A stretch of 14,600 nucleotides of DNA, taken from NCBI GenBank assembly GCA_020860805.1, contig JAJBTP010000281.1:1-14600 (forward strand), given 5' to 3'. Below the pieces are notes generated by a model. It was not told where the DNA came from. It ran no database searches and saw only the letters and a program-made list of their open reading frames with translations. This stretch comes from Tannerellaceae bacterium (GTDB lineage Bacteria > Bacteroidota > Bacteroidia > Bacteroidales > Tannerellaceae). How positions within the stretch are numbered: position 1 is the stretch's first letter; the number at the start of each line of letters is the position of its first letter. Both the position numbers and the translations under genes were made by a program. This document shows, piece after piece, positions 1-8,407 of this stretch.

Positions 1-3000
1 GAACAGATTAAAGAACAAAGTGGATATTCTTTCAGTTTAGATGTAAAGGATTTAAACCTGGAAGAAAAAATAACTATTTCAGCACAAAGCCAGGATATTG
101 ACGAAATAATGGCCCTTTTACTAAAAGGGAAAAATCTGTCATATGAAATAATAGAAAACCATATTGTAATTACTCCTATTCCCATAAAGACTGTATCCCA
201 ACAATCCCGCAAAAGGATTTCAGGAACAGTAACAGATGAGTATGGAGAATCCGTAATCGGTGCCAATGTCTTTGTAAAGGGTACTACTGACGGAACTATT
301 ACAGATGTGAATGGTTCATTTACATTAGAGGTGCCTGAAAACGGTATTCTCCAGGTCACTTACATTGGTTATCTGGCTCAGGAAATCCGGATTAATAACC
401 AACAGGTCTATCACATCACTTTAACAGAAGATACACAAAAGCTGGATGAAGTAGTAGTAGTTGGATTCGGTACACAGAAAAAACTGAACCTGACCGGAGC
501 AGTCTCTGCCGTATCCGGTGATAACCTCGTTAAACGTCCGGTATCTAATACTGCAACGTTATTACAGGGCCAGATACCCGGGTTACGGGTAAATGTGGGC
601 GGAGGTACTCCGGGAGATGAGCAAACCTCTTTCCGCGTATGTGGACAGGGTACCTATTCCAGTGCAGGCTCTGACCCGATGGTCCTGATCAATGGAGTAC
701 CGGGCAGTATGACGAACCTTGATCCTAATATGATTGAAAGTGTATCTGTGTTAAAAGATGCGGCACCTGCTTCCATTTACGGAGCCCGTGCTGCCAATGG
801 AGTTATTCTGATTACAACCAAACAGGGAGTTGGGCCGGGACAAAAACCCACAGTGCGCTATCATGGAAATATCGGATTCCACTCTCCTACCAAAATGTAT
901 GATCTTGTTACGAACTCCGTGGATTATATGACCTACGCTAATATGGCTAAAGATAATTCGGGAAACAGTAATAAATACAGTGACGAAATAATTGATTTAT
1001 ATCGCCGGAATGGAGGTTCCGAACAATATCCGAACTTTGACTGGATTGATTATATGTTTAACACAGCTACCGTACAGACGCATAATATCTCTGTGGCCGG
1101 AAGTGCTGACAGAACAACTTATAATCTTTCTCTTAATTACATTAATCAGCCGGGTGTTATGCGTGGATTCGATTACCAGAAATATAACATAACACTTGAC
1201 CTTACATCCCAGGTCACTGACTTTATCAGGATCGGGACATTCTCCAGCATGATGTACAGTCAACGGGAGCAACCCAGGCAGGGACAGGAAGATTCTTTTT
1301 TGTCAACTCTTTCACAGGCTCCTACTTATATGCCGTGGTTACCGGATGACGGATCCGGTACCAGATGGACTTCTTCGGCTTATAACTTTGAAGACCATAA
1401 TAAAAACATAGCCGGTATTATTGGTGATAATGTACTGAAGAAATTCGATAACTTTGATATTAATACACAGTTATGGGCAGAAGTCCGTTTACTTAAAGAG
1501 CTAAACTGGTACACAAAAGGAGGTTTCCGTCTGCAATCCGATAAAAGTAAAGACTGGAGAGGACAAACTACGCCTGTTTATAATTACCATACAGGAGAAG
1601 TAAACGGAGAACTGGATAAAGGCGGTATCGGCCTGGAAGAAGAAGACATCCGTGTTTTTTATTATAATTTCTACACATACCTGAAATACGATTATTCATT
1701 ACAACACAATAATTTCTCTTTATTGGCCGGATACAATGCTGAAAATAATAAAAAGCAAACCTTAAAAGCTTACCGCAGAGAGTATGCTTTTGATCTACCG
1801 ACTATTGGTGCAGGCGCAACAAGCGACTGGAGTAATGATGGAACTGAAGATGAATGGGCTATCATGTCATGGTTCGGACGCCTGAATTATAATTACAAAG
1901 AAAAATATTTATTCGAAGCAAATATCCGGCATGACGGAACTTCACGTATTGCATCTGAGAATCGTTGGGGAGTATTCCCATCTTTTTCTGCAGGATGGCG
2001 TATTTCTGAAGAAAGCTTTATCAAAAACATGAATCTTTCCTGGTTGGATAACGCCAAGATAAGAGGTTCATGGGGGCAATTAGGTAATCAGAATATTACA
2101 AACTATAGTTATCAGTCAAAACTCTCAAAAGTCACCAGTTATCCATTTAATAAATCCGACCTGACAACCGCCTACAGACAGGCTGCCTATGCGAACCGGG
2201 ATCTGAAATGGAAAACAACAACGATTACAGATATAGGAGCAGACCTTAATCTATTCCGTGGTTTGAATATCGTATTTGACTGGTATTATAAAAATACGAC
2301 TGATATCTTACGCCAGGCACAGGTTTCGAATCTGTTAGGATTAGATGCGCCTTATATAAACGGAGGAACTCTTCAGAATAAAGGGATGGAATTAACAGTA
2401 AGCTGGAATGACCGGATTCATCATAGAACTTTTAAAGGACTCAGTTATAATGTAAGTGCTTATATAGACCGTTCCCGTAACCAATTAAAAGATTTTGGAG
2501 CAGTTGAATACGGAGACTACTCAATCCGCGAAGACGGATTACCCTATGACGAATATTTCATGCTCGAATGTATTGGGGTTTTTGCTACTGAAGAAGAAAT
2601 AGCCAAAGCACCCAAACAGTTTAATGATAACACACGCCCCGGCGACCTTCGCTACCGGGATGTGGATGGAAACGGAGTCATTGACAACAATGACAGAATA
2701 CCCATTTCCGGTCGGTTCCCTAATTTTGAATATGCCTTTAATGCCGGAGCCCAGTGGAAAAATTTTGACCTGTCACTAATTACTCAGGGAGTAGCCGGTA
2801 AGAAATACTATGTATCTCAATGGGGTGTACAGCCATTCCTGCAGGGCTCAGCTCCTACTACAGATTATATCAAAGGTATGTGGGCAGAAGAAAATCCTTA
2901 CGGAGCGACTCATCCCCGGCTATATTGGGGTGATTTGGGCGGTAGTAAAAATACGCGTAACAATACTTACTTTCTACAAAACGTGTCCTACTTCCGGTTA

Positions 3001-3204
3001 AAGAATATCACATTTGGATACACATTGCCTAAACATCTCACTCAAAAAGCGTATATCTCTAAAGTAAGATTCTATTTCTCAGGGGATAACCTCCTAACAT
3101 TTACATCTTTCAAAGGCTTAGACCCGGAACGTGAAAAAGATGGCCGGGCTGCTCAATATCCCCAGAATAAGATTTATTCTTTTGCTATAAATGTCGAATT
3201 CTAA
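1..3204 (+). CDS. SusC-like TonB-dependent outer-membrane receptor with STN domain (5' partial)
   Basis: The frame is open from base 1, so the gene starts upstream; the first in-window ATG (109) is internal. The visible 1067 residues run in the SusC order. Residues 1-57 resemble an STN (secretin/TonB short N-terminal) domain. A carboxypeptidase-regulatory-like domain begins at RISGTVTDEYGE, followed by the TonB-box-like DEVVVVGFGTQ and a plug domain containing DPMVLINGVPG and the family signature LKDAAPASIYGARAANGV. A long beta-barrel follows and ends in the terminal aromatic Phe (NVEF). In this family the barrel imports oligosaccharides or similar ligands across the outer membrane with TonB energy, with the SusD partner as lid. 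An STN domain usually means ligand signalling to a FecR-type anti-sigma factor. No FecR gene is in the window, but an ECF sigma gene ends the same operon. The susD start lies 13 nt after this stop. Substrate unknown. Confidence 0.95.
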   Translation, partial: EQIKEQSGYSFSLDVKDLNLEEKITISAQSQDIDEIMALLLKGKNLSYEIIENHIVITPIPIKTVSQQSRKRISGTVTDEYGESVIGANVFVKGTTDGTITDVNGSFTLEVPENGILQVTYIGYLAQEIRINNQQVYHITLTEDTQKLDEVVVVGFGTQKKLNLTGAVSAVSGDNLVKRPVSNTATLLQGQIPGLRVNVGGGTPGDEQTSFRVCGQGTYSSAGSDPMVLINGVPGSMTNLDPNMIESVSVLKDAAPASIYGARAANGVILITTKQGVGPGQKPTVRYHGNIGFHSPTKMYDLVTNSVDYMTYANMAKDNSGNSNKYSDEIIDLYRRNGGSEQYPNFDWIDYMFNTATVQTHNISVAGSADRTTYNLSLNYINQPGVMRGFDYQKYNITLDLTSQVTDFIRIGTFSSMMYSQREQPRQGQEDSFLSTLSQAPTYMPWLPDDGSGTRWTSSAYNFEDHNKNIAGIIGDNVLKKFDNFDINTQLWAEVRLLKELNWYTKGGFRLQSDKSKDWRGQTTPVYNYHTGEVNGELDKGGIGLEEEDIRVFYYNFYTYLKYDYSLQHNNFSLLAGYNAENNKKQTLKAYRREYAFDLPTIGAGATSDWSNDGTEDEWAIMSWFGRLNYNYKEKYLFEANIRHDGTSRIASENRWGVFPSFSAGWRISEESFIKNMNLSWLDNAKIRGSWGQLGNQNITNYSYQSKLSKVTSYPFNKSDLTTAYRQAAYANRDLKWKTTTITDIGADLNLFRGLNIVFDWYYKNTTDILRQAQVSNLLGLDAPYINGGTLQNKGMELTVSWNDRIHHRTFKGLSYNVSAYIDRSRNQLKDFGAVEYGDYSIREDGLPYDEYFMLECIGVFATEEEIAKAPKQFNDNTRPGDLRYRDVDGNGVIDNNDRIPISGRFPNFEYAFNAGAQWKNFDLSLITQGVAGKKYYVSQWGVQPFLQGSAPTTDYIKGMWAEENPYGATHPRLYWGDLGGSKNTRNNTYFLQNVSYFRLKNITFGYTLPKHLTQKAYISKVRFYFSGDNLLTFTSFKGLDPEREKDGRAAQYPQNKIYSFAINVEF

Positions 3205-3217
3205 AAACGATACTATC

Positions 3218-4861
3218 ATGAAAATAAATATAAAAACGTGTATAGGAATTTTATTGTTAACAGCTACTACTGCCTGTAGTGACTTCTTACAAAAAGATCC
3301 GCCCAGTGTACCTTCAGAAGCTTCATTCTGGCAGAAAAAGAGTGACTTCGAGGCCTATCTGGCAGCGTCTTATTCTATTATGAATGCAAATAATGCTATC
3401 TCCCAGGCTATTCCATGTTATGACGGATTATCTGATAATGTAAACGTAGCCCATGATGAAGATACGTATGGCAAGATTCGTACCATTGCACAGGGAGATT
3501 TAAATTCTCAGTCAGGGGGATTAGTTAACAGCATATATAGTAGTTGTTATAAAGGTATTAACACAGTTCATATCCTTATGGAAAAAACGGAAGAATATGG
3601 AGAAGGAATACTCACTGAAAAAGAACAAAAACAAATTATTGCCGAATGTAAAGGATTACGGGGACTTTACTATTCCTATCTCTACTTATTCTATAAAGAA
3701 GTTCCTCTTTTCACAGAATCTCTGAATATGGACAACATGTACCAGCCGAAATCAACCAGAGAGGCTATTTATACACAAATCATGAAAGACTTTGATGAAG
3801 CTATTAAAGGATTGGAAGAAATGGGCTGGGATTTACCCTACTATAACAGTACAGTTACCGGTCATATTACTCCGTCTGCCCTCAAAGTTCTTAAAGCCAG
3901 AATTATGATGTTTGATGCGTACGGTGACAACGGAACAGCAGATAAAAATAAAATGAAAGATGTTATTCCATTATTGGAATCTATCACAGATTATAAGCTG
4001 ATGGACAGAACACGGGATAATTTCATCCGTGACCTGCAGGTCAGTTCCGAAGAAATCATGTTTTCCATACGTTATCTGGCTTCTACAGTAACCAATAGCC
4101 TGGATTTATGGTATGGCGACTGGAATACAACGGGTGCTACCTGGGATCTTATCCGGTCTTTCGAATGTACGGATGGAAAAGAATGGGGTGTTTCCGGCGA
4201 AACAGTACCGGTAGATGAAAGTCTCATCTTTACAACGGATGGCAGTAAATTTGATGAAATGTTTGCTGAAAGAGAAAAACTTTATCAGAATCGGGACCAA
4301 CGTTTGCGCGAAAGCATTTCACATTCAGACTATATCCAGTTTACAGAAGAGGGATATAATACACCGATCAAAACAAGTAATCCAATGAAAACCGGATTCA
4401 GTAATATCAAGTTACTTCAACCTACAGATATTGAAATTGGCTATTCCACAATTTCAGATGCTGACATTGTATTAGTACGTTATACACATGTACTCTTAAT
4501 GATTGCTGAAGCCGAAAATGAGGTAAACGGCCCCACTCCAAAAGCGTATAATGTAATCAATAAAGTAAGAGAACGCTCCGGACAACCTGAATTACCTGCA
4601 AACTTAACCACAGAACAATTCCGTGAAAGGGTTCGTCGTGAATGGCGGGTAGAAACCTGTTTTGAAGGACTGCGTTACTTTCATATGAAACAGTGGGGAT
4701 TACTGGAAAAAATAAATGGTATGGCAGATCCGGGTGAATCCGGCTACATAAAAAATACCTGCCGGCATTTAAATTCTTACCATTGCCGCAGGGAGAAATT
4801 GATAAATCCAACGGTATTCTTATACAGGATCCTGCTTATACGTAAGCTATTCTCAATCTGA
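3218..4861 (+). CDS. SusD-like starch-binding-family outer-membrane lipoprotein, C-terminus frameshifted
   Basis: The ATG at 3218 is preferred over 3191 because it gives a clean lipoprotein signal peptide: MKINIK, a hydrophobic stretch, then TTAC with the lipidated Cys at residue 20, followed by SDFLQKDPP as in many SusD proteins. The body fits the SusD/RagB fold, including tetratricopeptide-like helices and the C-terminal VRYTHVLLMIAEAENEV and VRREWRVETCFEGLRYF motifs. It forms the surface ligand-binding lid of the SusC channel encoded just upstream. The end is abnormal. At an A6 run (4750-4755) the family reading moves to the -1 frame, where the sequence reads YLPAFKFLPLPQGEIDKSNG and ends IQDPAYT at a TAA at 4843-4845. 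The annotated frame instead gives about 36 unrelated residues ending at 4861. Adding one A would give a normal protein of about 542 residues. Either the sequence has an indel error or the gene is truly shifted. Confidence 0.93.
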   Translation: MKINIKTCIGILLLTATTACSDFLQKDPPSVPSEASFWQKKSDFEAYLAASYSIMNANNAISQAIPCYDGLSDNVNVAHDEDTYGKIRTIAQGDLNSQSGGLVNSIYSSCYKGINTVHILMEKTEEYGEGILTEKEQKQIIAECKGLRGLYYSYLYLFYKEVPLFTESLNMDNMYQPKSTREAIYTQIMKDFDEAIKGLEEMGWDLPYYNSTVTGHITPSALKVLKARIMMFDAYGDNGTADKNKMKDVIPLLESITDYKLMDRTRDNFIRDLQVSSEEIMFSIRYLASTVTNSLDLWYGDWNTTGATWDLIRSFECTDGKEWGVSGETVPVDESLIFTTDGSKFDEMFAEREKLYQNRDQRLRESISHSDYIQFTEEGYNTPIKTSNPMKTGFSNIKLLQPTDIEIGYSTISDADIVLVRYTHVLLMIAEAENEVNGPTPKAYNVINKVRERSGQPELPANLTTEQFRERVRREWRVETCFEGLRYFHMKQWGLLEKINGMADPGESGYIKNTCRHLNSYHCRREKLINPTVFLYRILLIRKLFSI

Positions 4862-4892
4862 TTCCGGCCGGAACTTCCTGTTCCGGCCGGGA
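4862..4892 (+). terminator. Strong GC-rich hairpin between susD and the cytochrome gene
   Basis: The arms TTCCGGCCGGAAC (4862-4874) and GTTCCGGCCGGGA (4880-4892) pair over 13 bp with one G-U pair around a 5-nt loop (TTCCT). Only a short, interrupted T stretch follows (4893-4895). The next start codon lies 18 nt downstream and no obvious promoter intervenes. The hairpin may therefore act as a partial terminator, or as an mRNA-stabilising or processing element that sets the expression ratio between susCD and the downstream genes. The structure is seen directly; its function is inferred. Confidence 0.7.
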
Positions 4893-4909
4893 TTTCTACT
4901 AATCTATTT

Positions 4910-7447
4910 ATGAGCCAAATAAAAACGAATCAGATCCAAAACAAGGGAATTATTATTTTTCTTTTTGTACTCTGTCAAACAGTTTTTTTCTCGTTTATCC
5001 AGGGAGATATATCCTCTTCTTTCCAAAAAGAATGGACAGTTGAAGATGCCAAAAGAGTAAAGGAAAATCTAACAAAAGCAATAAAGGAATTAAAACAGCC
5101 GGCTTATTTTCTGAATCAACTACAACGGATTCAGGAAAATGCGCCGGCTCAACAACAAAACGCCTACAATATATTATCCAGGGAAATAACCTATATACTT
5201 GAATTACAATCTGAACTGGAATGGATCAGACTCGAATCACTCCGGGAAAGTGTTGAGATACAATCCAAAAATCAATCATTTGGCATAATAAAAGCAAAGG
5301 CACTGCTCAAACAGATAGAATCTTTAACACAGCATACATGGGAAGGATTATACAATTACAATCCGGAAACTATCCAAAAAGCAGAACAGTTACTGGCCCT
5401 CAGACGTGAGCTGGTGCTTTTAAACCCTCAAATTGATTTCGACAAAATCCTGACTGTAAAATACGCTTACCCGGAGATAGCGCCCTTTATAATGGCACAA
5501 CATTTAGGCGTACAACCCAACAACTGGGCTAACCAGACATCTACACGCCGGAACGGATTCCAGGCCGAATTAGTAGAACTTTCAGGAATACAAACCGGAA
5601 AAATCCAACAAAAAACCATCTTCACACCACCGGTCAACGGGGCAGCATTCACCGATCTGAAACTCCATTGGGATGCGAACCGGCTCCTGTTTACTTCTCT
5701 GGATGTAAACCGCAAATGGCAGGTATATGAAATAGACATTCAAGGCAGTAATCTTAAAAAAGTAATTAATACGGTAGAACCGGATTTAGAATTTTTTGAT
5801 GCAACATACCTTCCGGATGGCCGTATAATGGCTGTATGCAATCTGGGATATCACGGTGTACCGTGTGTAAATGGAAGTGACGAAGTTGGCAACATGATTC
5901 TTTATAATCCTGAAGATGAATCAATTCGCCGGATAACTTTCGATCAGGATGCCAACTGGAATCCAACTATTCTTCCTAACGGAAAAGTCATGTATACCCG
6001 TTGGGAATATACAGACCTGACACACTACTTCTCGCGTATGGTCATGCATGTGAATCCTGATGGAACAGAACAAAAGTCACTTTATGGAAGTGGCTCTATG
6101 TTTCCCAACAGTATATTCGATATGCAACCTTTACCCGGACAAACCAATCGTTTTGTTGGTATTATCTCCGGCCACCACGGCGTGGCCCGTTCCGGAAGGT
6201 TAATAATTTTTGACCCGGCCAAAAGTAGGAAAGAAGAAAAAGGGATGATTCAGGAAATCCCTTTCCGGGGACGTCCAATCATTCCCGAAATCAAAGATGA
6301 ACTCGTAGACGGAGTATGGCCTCAGTTTATTAAACCCTATCCTATCAGTGATGATTACTTTCTGGTCACAGCCAAACTATCCCCTTACAGCCGGTGGGGA
6401 ATTTATCTGGTAGATACATTTGATAACCTCACGCTGATAGCGAATGCCGGTGACAGCGGGCTCATCTACTCTATTCCTGTTAAAAAGCAGAGAATGCCAC
6501 CCGCTATTCCCGATAAAATACATCCGGAAGAAAAAGAAGCGACTGTCTTTATTCAGGACATTTATGAAGGTGAAGGACTACCTGGAGTACCTCGGGGAGA
6601 AGTAAAAAGCATCCGGGTATTTGCGTATGAATATGCTTATCAGAAAACACTTTCTGACCATTATAACCACGGTATACAGGCAGGATGGGATATCAAACGG
6701 TTACTGGGAACCGTTCCTGTAGAAGAAGATGGGTCAGCCATTTTCAAAATCCCGGCCAACACCCCAATATCTCTGCAACCATTAGATTCGGAAGGAAGAG
6801 CCATCCAGTGGATGCGCAGCTGGCTGACCGGAATGCCTGGCGAGATTGTATCTTGCATAGGCTGTCATGAAGACCAAAACCAGATACCGATTCCTAAAAG
6901 AGTATTGGCCTCTACCCGTCCGCCCCACCAACTACAAATAGCAGATGGAGGAATACGGTCATACACATTTAAATATGAAATAGAACCTATGCTCGACAGA
7001 GCCTGTTTGAGCTGTCATACGAGTGATATAAATCCCGGGCTCCCTGATTTTAAAGATAAGTCATTGGTTGAAATAACAGGCTGGAGCGGAACACGGTTAT
7101 TTCCTAAAAACTATCTGGCATTTCACCCCTATGTGAACCGCCAGGGACCGGAAGCAGATATGAAAGTTATGACACCTTATGAATATCATGCATCCACCAG
7201 CGAAGTAGTTCGTATATTGAAAAGAGGACATCATCAGGTAAAATTAACAGATGAGGAGTGGAATAAACTATACACATGGATAGACCTGAATGCTCCCGGA
7301 CGGGGATGGTTTGACGCTGACTCTATCAAAGGATATGACCAGTATCAACGCAGGATTGAACTGGCTGATAAATATAGTGGCGGTGGTATTGATTGGAGAA
7401 AAGAACTGGCAGAATATGCTGCGCAACTGGAAAAAAGGAACCGGTAA
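4910..7447 (+). CDS. Exported diheme c-type cytochrome resembling HzsA (hydrazine synthase alpha family)
   Basis: The 845-residue product begins with a basic stretch and a hydrophobic segment at residues 12-31 (signal peptide or anchor, no good lipobox), so export is expected. Residues 40-200 are helical and charged. Residues about 240-520 show beta-propeller/PD40-like repeats such as YLPDGRIMAVC and WNPTILPNGKVMYTRWEY. A middle segment (about 530-640) contains RMPPAIPDK, WDIKRLLGTVPVEEDGSA and IPANTPISLQPLDSEG, typical of the HzsA-like proteins widespread in Planctomycetes and Bacteroidota. Two class-I heme sites follow: CIGCH at 649-653 and CLSCH at 699-703. Few members have known chemistry; hydrazine synthesis is not implied. 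The protein ends abruptly at LEKRNR beside an A6 run (7431-7436). Restoring one A fuses it to the FGE-like frame that overlaps its 3' end. The susCD context suggests periplasmic redox processing of an imported ligand, which is inference. Confidence 0.85.
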   Translation: MSQIKTNQIQNKGIIIFLFVLCQTVFFSFIQGDISSSFQKEWTVEDAKRVKENLTKAIKELKQPAYFLNQLQRIQENAPAQQQNAYNILSREITYILELQSELEWIRLESLRESVEIQSKNQSFGIIKAKALLKQIESLTQHTWEGLYNYNPETIQKAEQLLALRRELVLLNPQIDFDKILTVKYAYPEIAPFIMAQHLGVQPNNWANQTSTRRNGFQAELVELSGIQTGKIQQKTIFTPPVNGAAFTDLKLHWDANRLLFTSLDVNRKWQVYEIDIQGSNLKKVINTVEPDLEFFDATYLPDGRIMAVCNLGYHGVPCVNGSDEVGNMILYNPEDESIRRITFDQDANWNPTILPNGKVMYTRWEYTDLTHYFSRMVMHVNPDGTEQKSLYGSGSMFPNSIFDMQPLPGQTNRFVGIISGHHGVARSGRLIIFDPAKSRKEEKGMIQEIPFRGRPIIPEIKDELVDGVWPQFIKPYPISDDYFLVTAKLSPYSRWGIYLVDTFDNLTLIANAGDSGLIYSIPVKKQRMPPAIPDKIHPEEKEATVFIQDIYEGEGLPGVPRGEVKSIRVFAYEYAYQKTLSDHYNHGIQAGWDIKRLLGTVPVEEDGSAIFKIPANTPISLQPLDSEGRAIQWMRSWLTGMPGEIVSCIGCHEDQNQIPIPKRVLASTRPPHQLQIADGGIRSYTFKYEIEPMLDRACLSCHTSDINPGLPDFKDKSLVEITGWSGTRLFPKNYLAFHPYVNRQGPEADMKVMTPYEYHASTSEVVRILKRGHHQVKLTDEEWNKLYTWIDLNAPGRGWFDADSIKGYDQYQRRIELADKYSGGGIDWRKELAEYAAQLEKRNR

Positions 7448-8394
7448 AATATTCCGTTGCACCGGTATCCAAAGAGAAAACTCCTAAAATACCTAAACTA
7501 AAAGGATGGCCGCTTTCAGAAAAACAAATCGAACAGATACTTGCAAAAGAAGAACATCTGAGAAAAGAAATTGAGATTAAAGACGGAGTATCTATCACAT
7601 TCGTTCGCATTCCGGCAGGAAAATTCATCATGGGAAATAATAAGGGATATCCTAATGAAAGCCCGGCCTCTGTCGTGGAAATCAAAAAATCATTCTGGAT
7701 GGCCGAAAAGGAGCTGACAAACGAACAATACAACGCATTGGTTCCGGAACATGACAGCCGGATATACGCACAGTTTTGGAAAGATCATACAACCCCGGGC
7801 TATCCGGCTAACAAACCCAGACAACCGGTTATCCGCGTAAGTTACCAGGAAGCCATCCGGTATTGTGAACAACTGTCTGCCCTCATTGGCCTAAAAGTGA
7901 ATCTACCCACAGAAGCACAATGGGAGTGGGCTTGCCGGGCAGGTCAAGAAACAGACTTTTGGTATGGAGATATGACAACAGACTTCGGGAAATATGAGAA
8001 CCTGGCAGATGTACAATTAGAGAAAATGGCAGTCACAGGAATTGATCCGCAACCTATGCCGAAAGATGATCCGTGGTGCATTTACTACAACTATCTTCCT
8101 AAAATAGAAAGTGTAGATGATGGACTCATGATTCCTTCCGGAGAATATACTTATGAAAAAAATCCTTTCAGACTGTTAAACATGCATGGGAATTTAGCAG
8201 AATGGACACGTTCTGTCTATCTTCCTTATCCCTACAAAGAACAGGATAGCCGGCTTTTGTCGCCAAAACATGTAGTTGCCCGGGGAGGTGCATGGATTTA
8301 CCGTCCTAAATCTGCAACAGATACCTTACGAAACGCCTATTTACCATTGCAAAAAGTGAACAATGTGGGAATCCGTCTGATATTGGAAGATTAA
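7393..8394 (+). CDS. FGE/SUMF1-fold domain protein, probably the C-terminal part of the preceding cytochrome
   Basis: From about residue 67 the frame has the formylglycine-generating-enzyme (SUMF1/EgtB/PvdO) fold: FVRIPAGKFIMG (70-81), NLPTEAQWEWACRAG (170-184), FRLLNMHGNLAEWTRSVY (259-276) and ARGGAWIYRP (296-305) ending VGIRLILED. The C-terminal segment that carries the two active-site cysteines in true FGEs has none here (297-333), so conversion of sulfatase Cys to formylglycine is unlikely; a binding or other role is more plausible. No signal peptide is present. The first 18 codons overlap the cytochrome gene out of frame, and real homology starts only after the A6 run at 7431-7436. One added A gives a continuous exported protein of about 1161 residues (LEKKEPVKYSV at the junction). 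I regard this as the second half of a split fusion; a genuine overlapping gene is less likely. Confidence 0.85.
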   Translation: MEKRTGRICCATGKKEPVKYSVAPVSKEKTPKIPKLKGWPLSEKQIEQILAKEEHLRKEIEIKDGVSITFVRIPAGKFIMGNNKGYPNESPASVVEIKKSFWMAEKELTNEQYNALVPEHDSRIYAQFWKDHTTPGYPANKPRQPVIRVSYQEAIRYCEQLSALIGLKVNLPTEAQWEWACRAGQETDFWYGDMTTDFGKYENLADVQLEKMAVTGIDPQPMPKDDPWCIYYNYLPKIESVDDGLMIPSGEYTYEKNPFRLLNMHGNLAEWTRSVYLPYPYKEQDSRLLSPKHVVARGGAWIYRPKSATDTLRNAYLPLQKVNNVGIRLILED

Positions 8395-8407
8395 GAGAAA
8401 AGAAAAA

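Noticed and set aside
997..1272. Minus-strand open frame inside the SusC gene
   Set aside because: It is a shadow of the SusC barrel coding sequence with no signal or domain of its own.
4910..7447. Calling the cytochrome a hydrazine synthase subunit with anammox function
   Set aside because: The similarity is to a broad family. No hydrazine synthase beta/gamma genes or anammox context are present, and the susCD linkage points elsewhere.
7326..7733. 135-codon minus-strand open frame opposite the cytochrome/FGE junction
   Set aside because: It lies antisense to a well-supported protein family, has no recognisable motif, and is best explained as a shadow frame.
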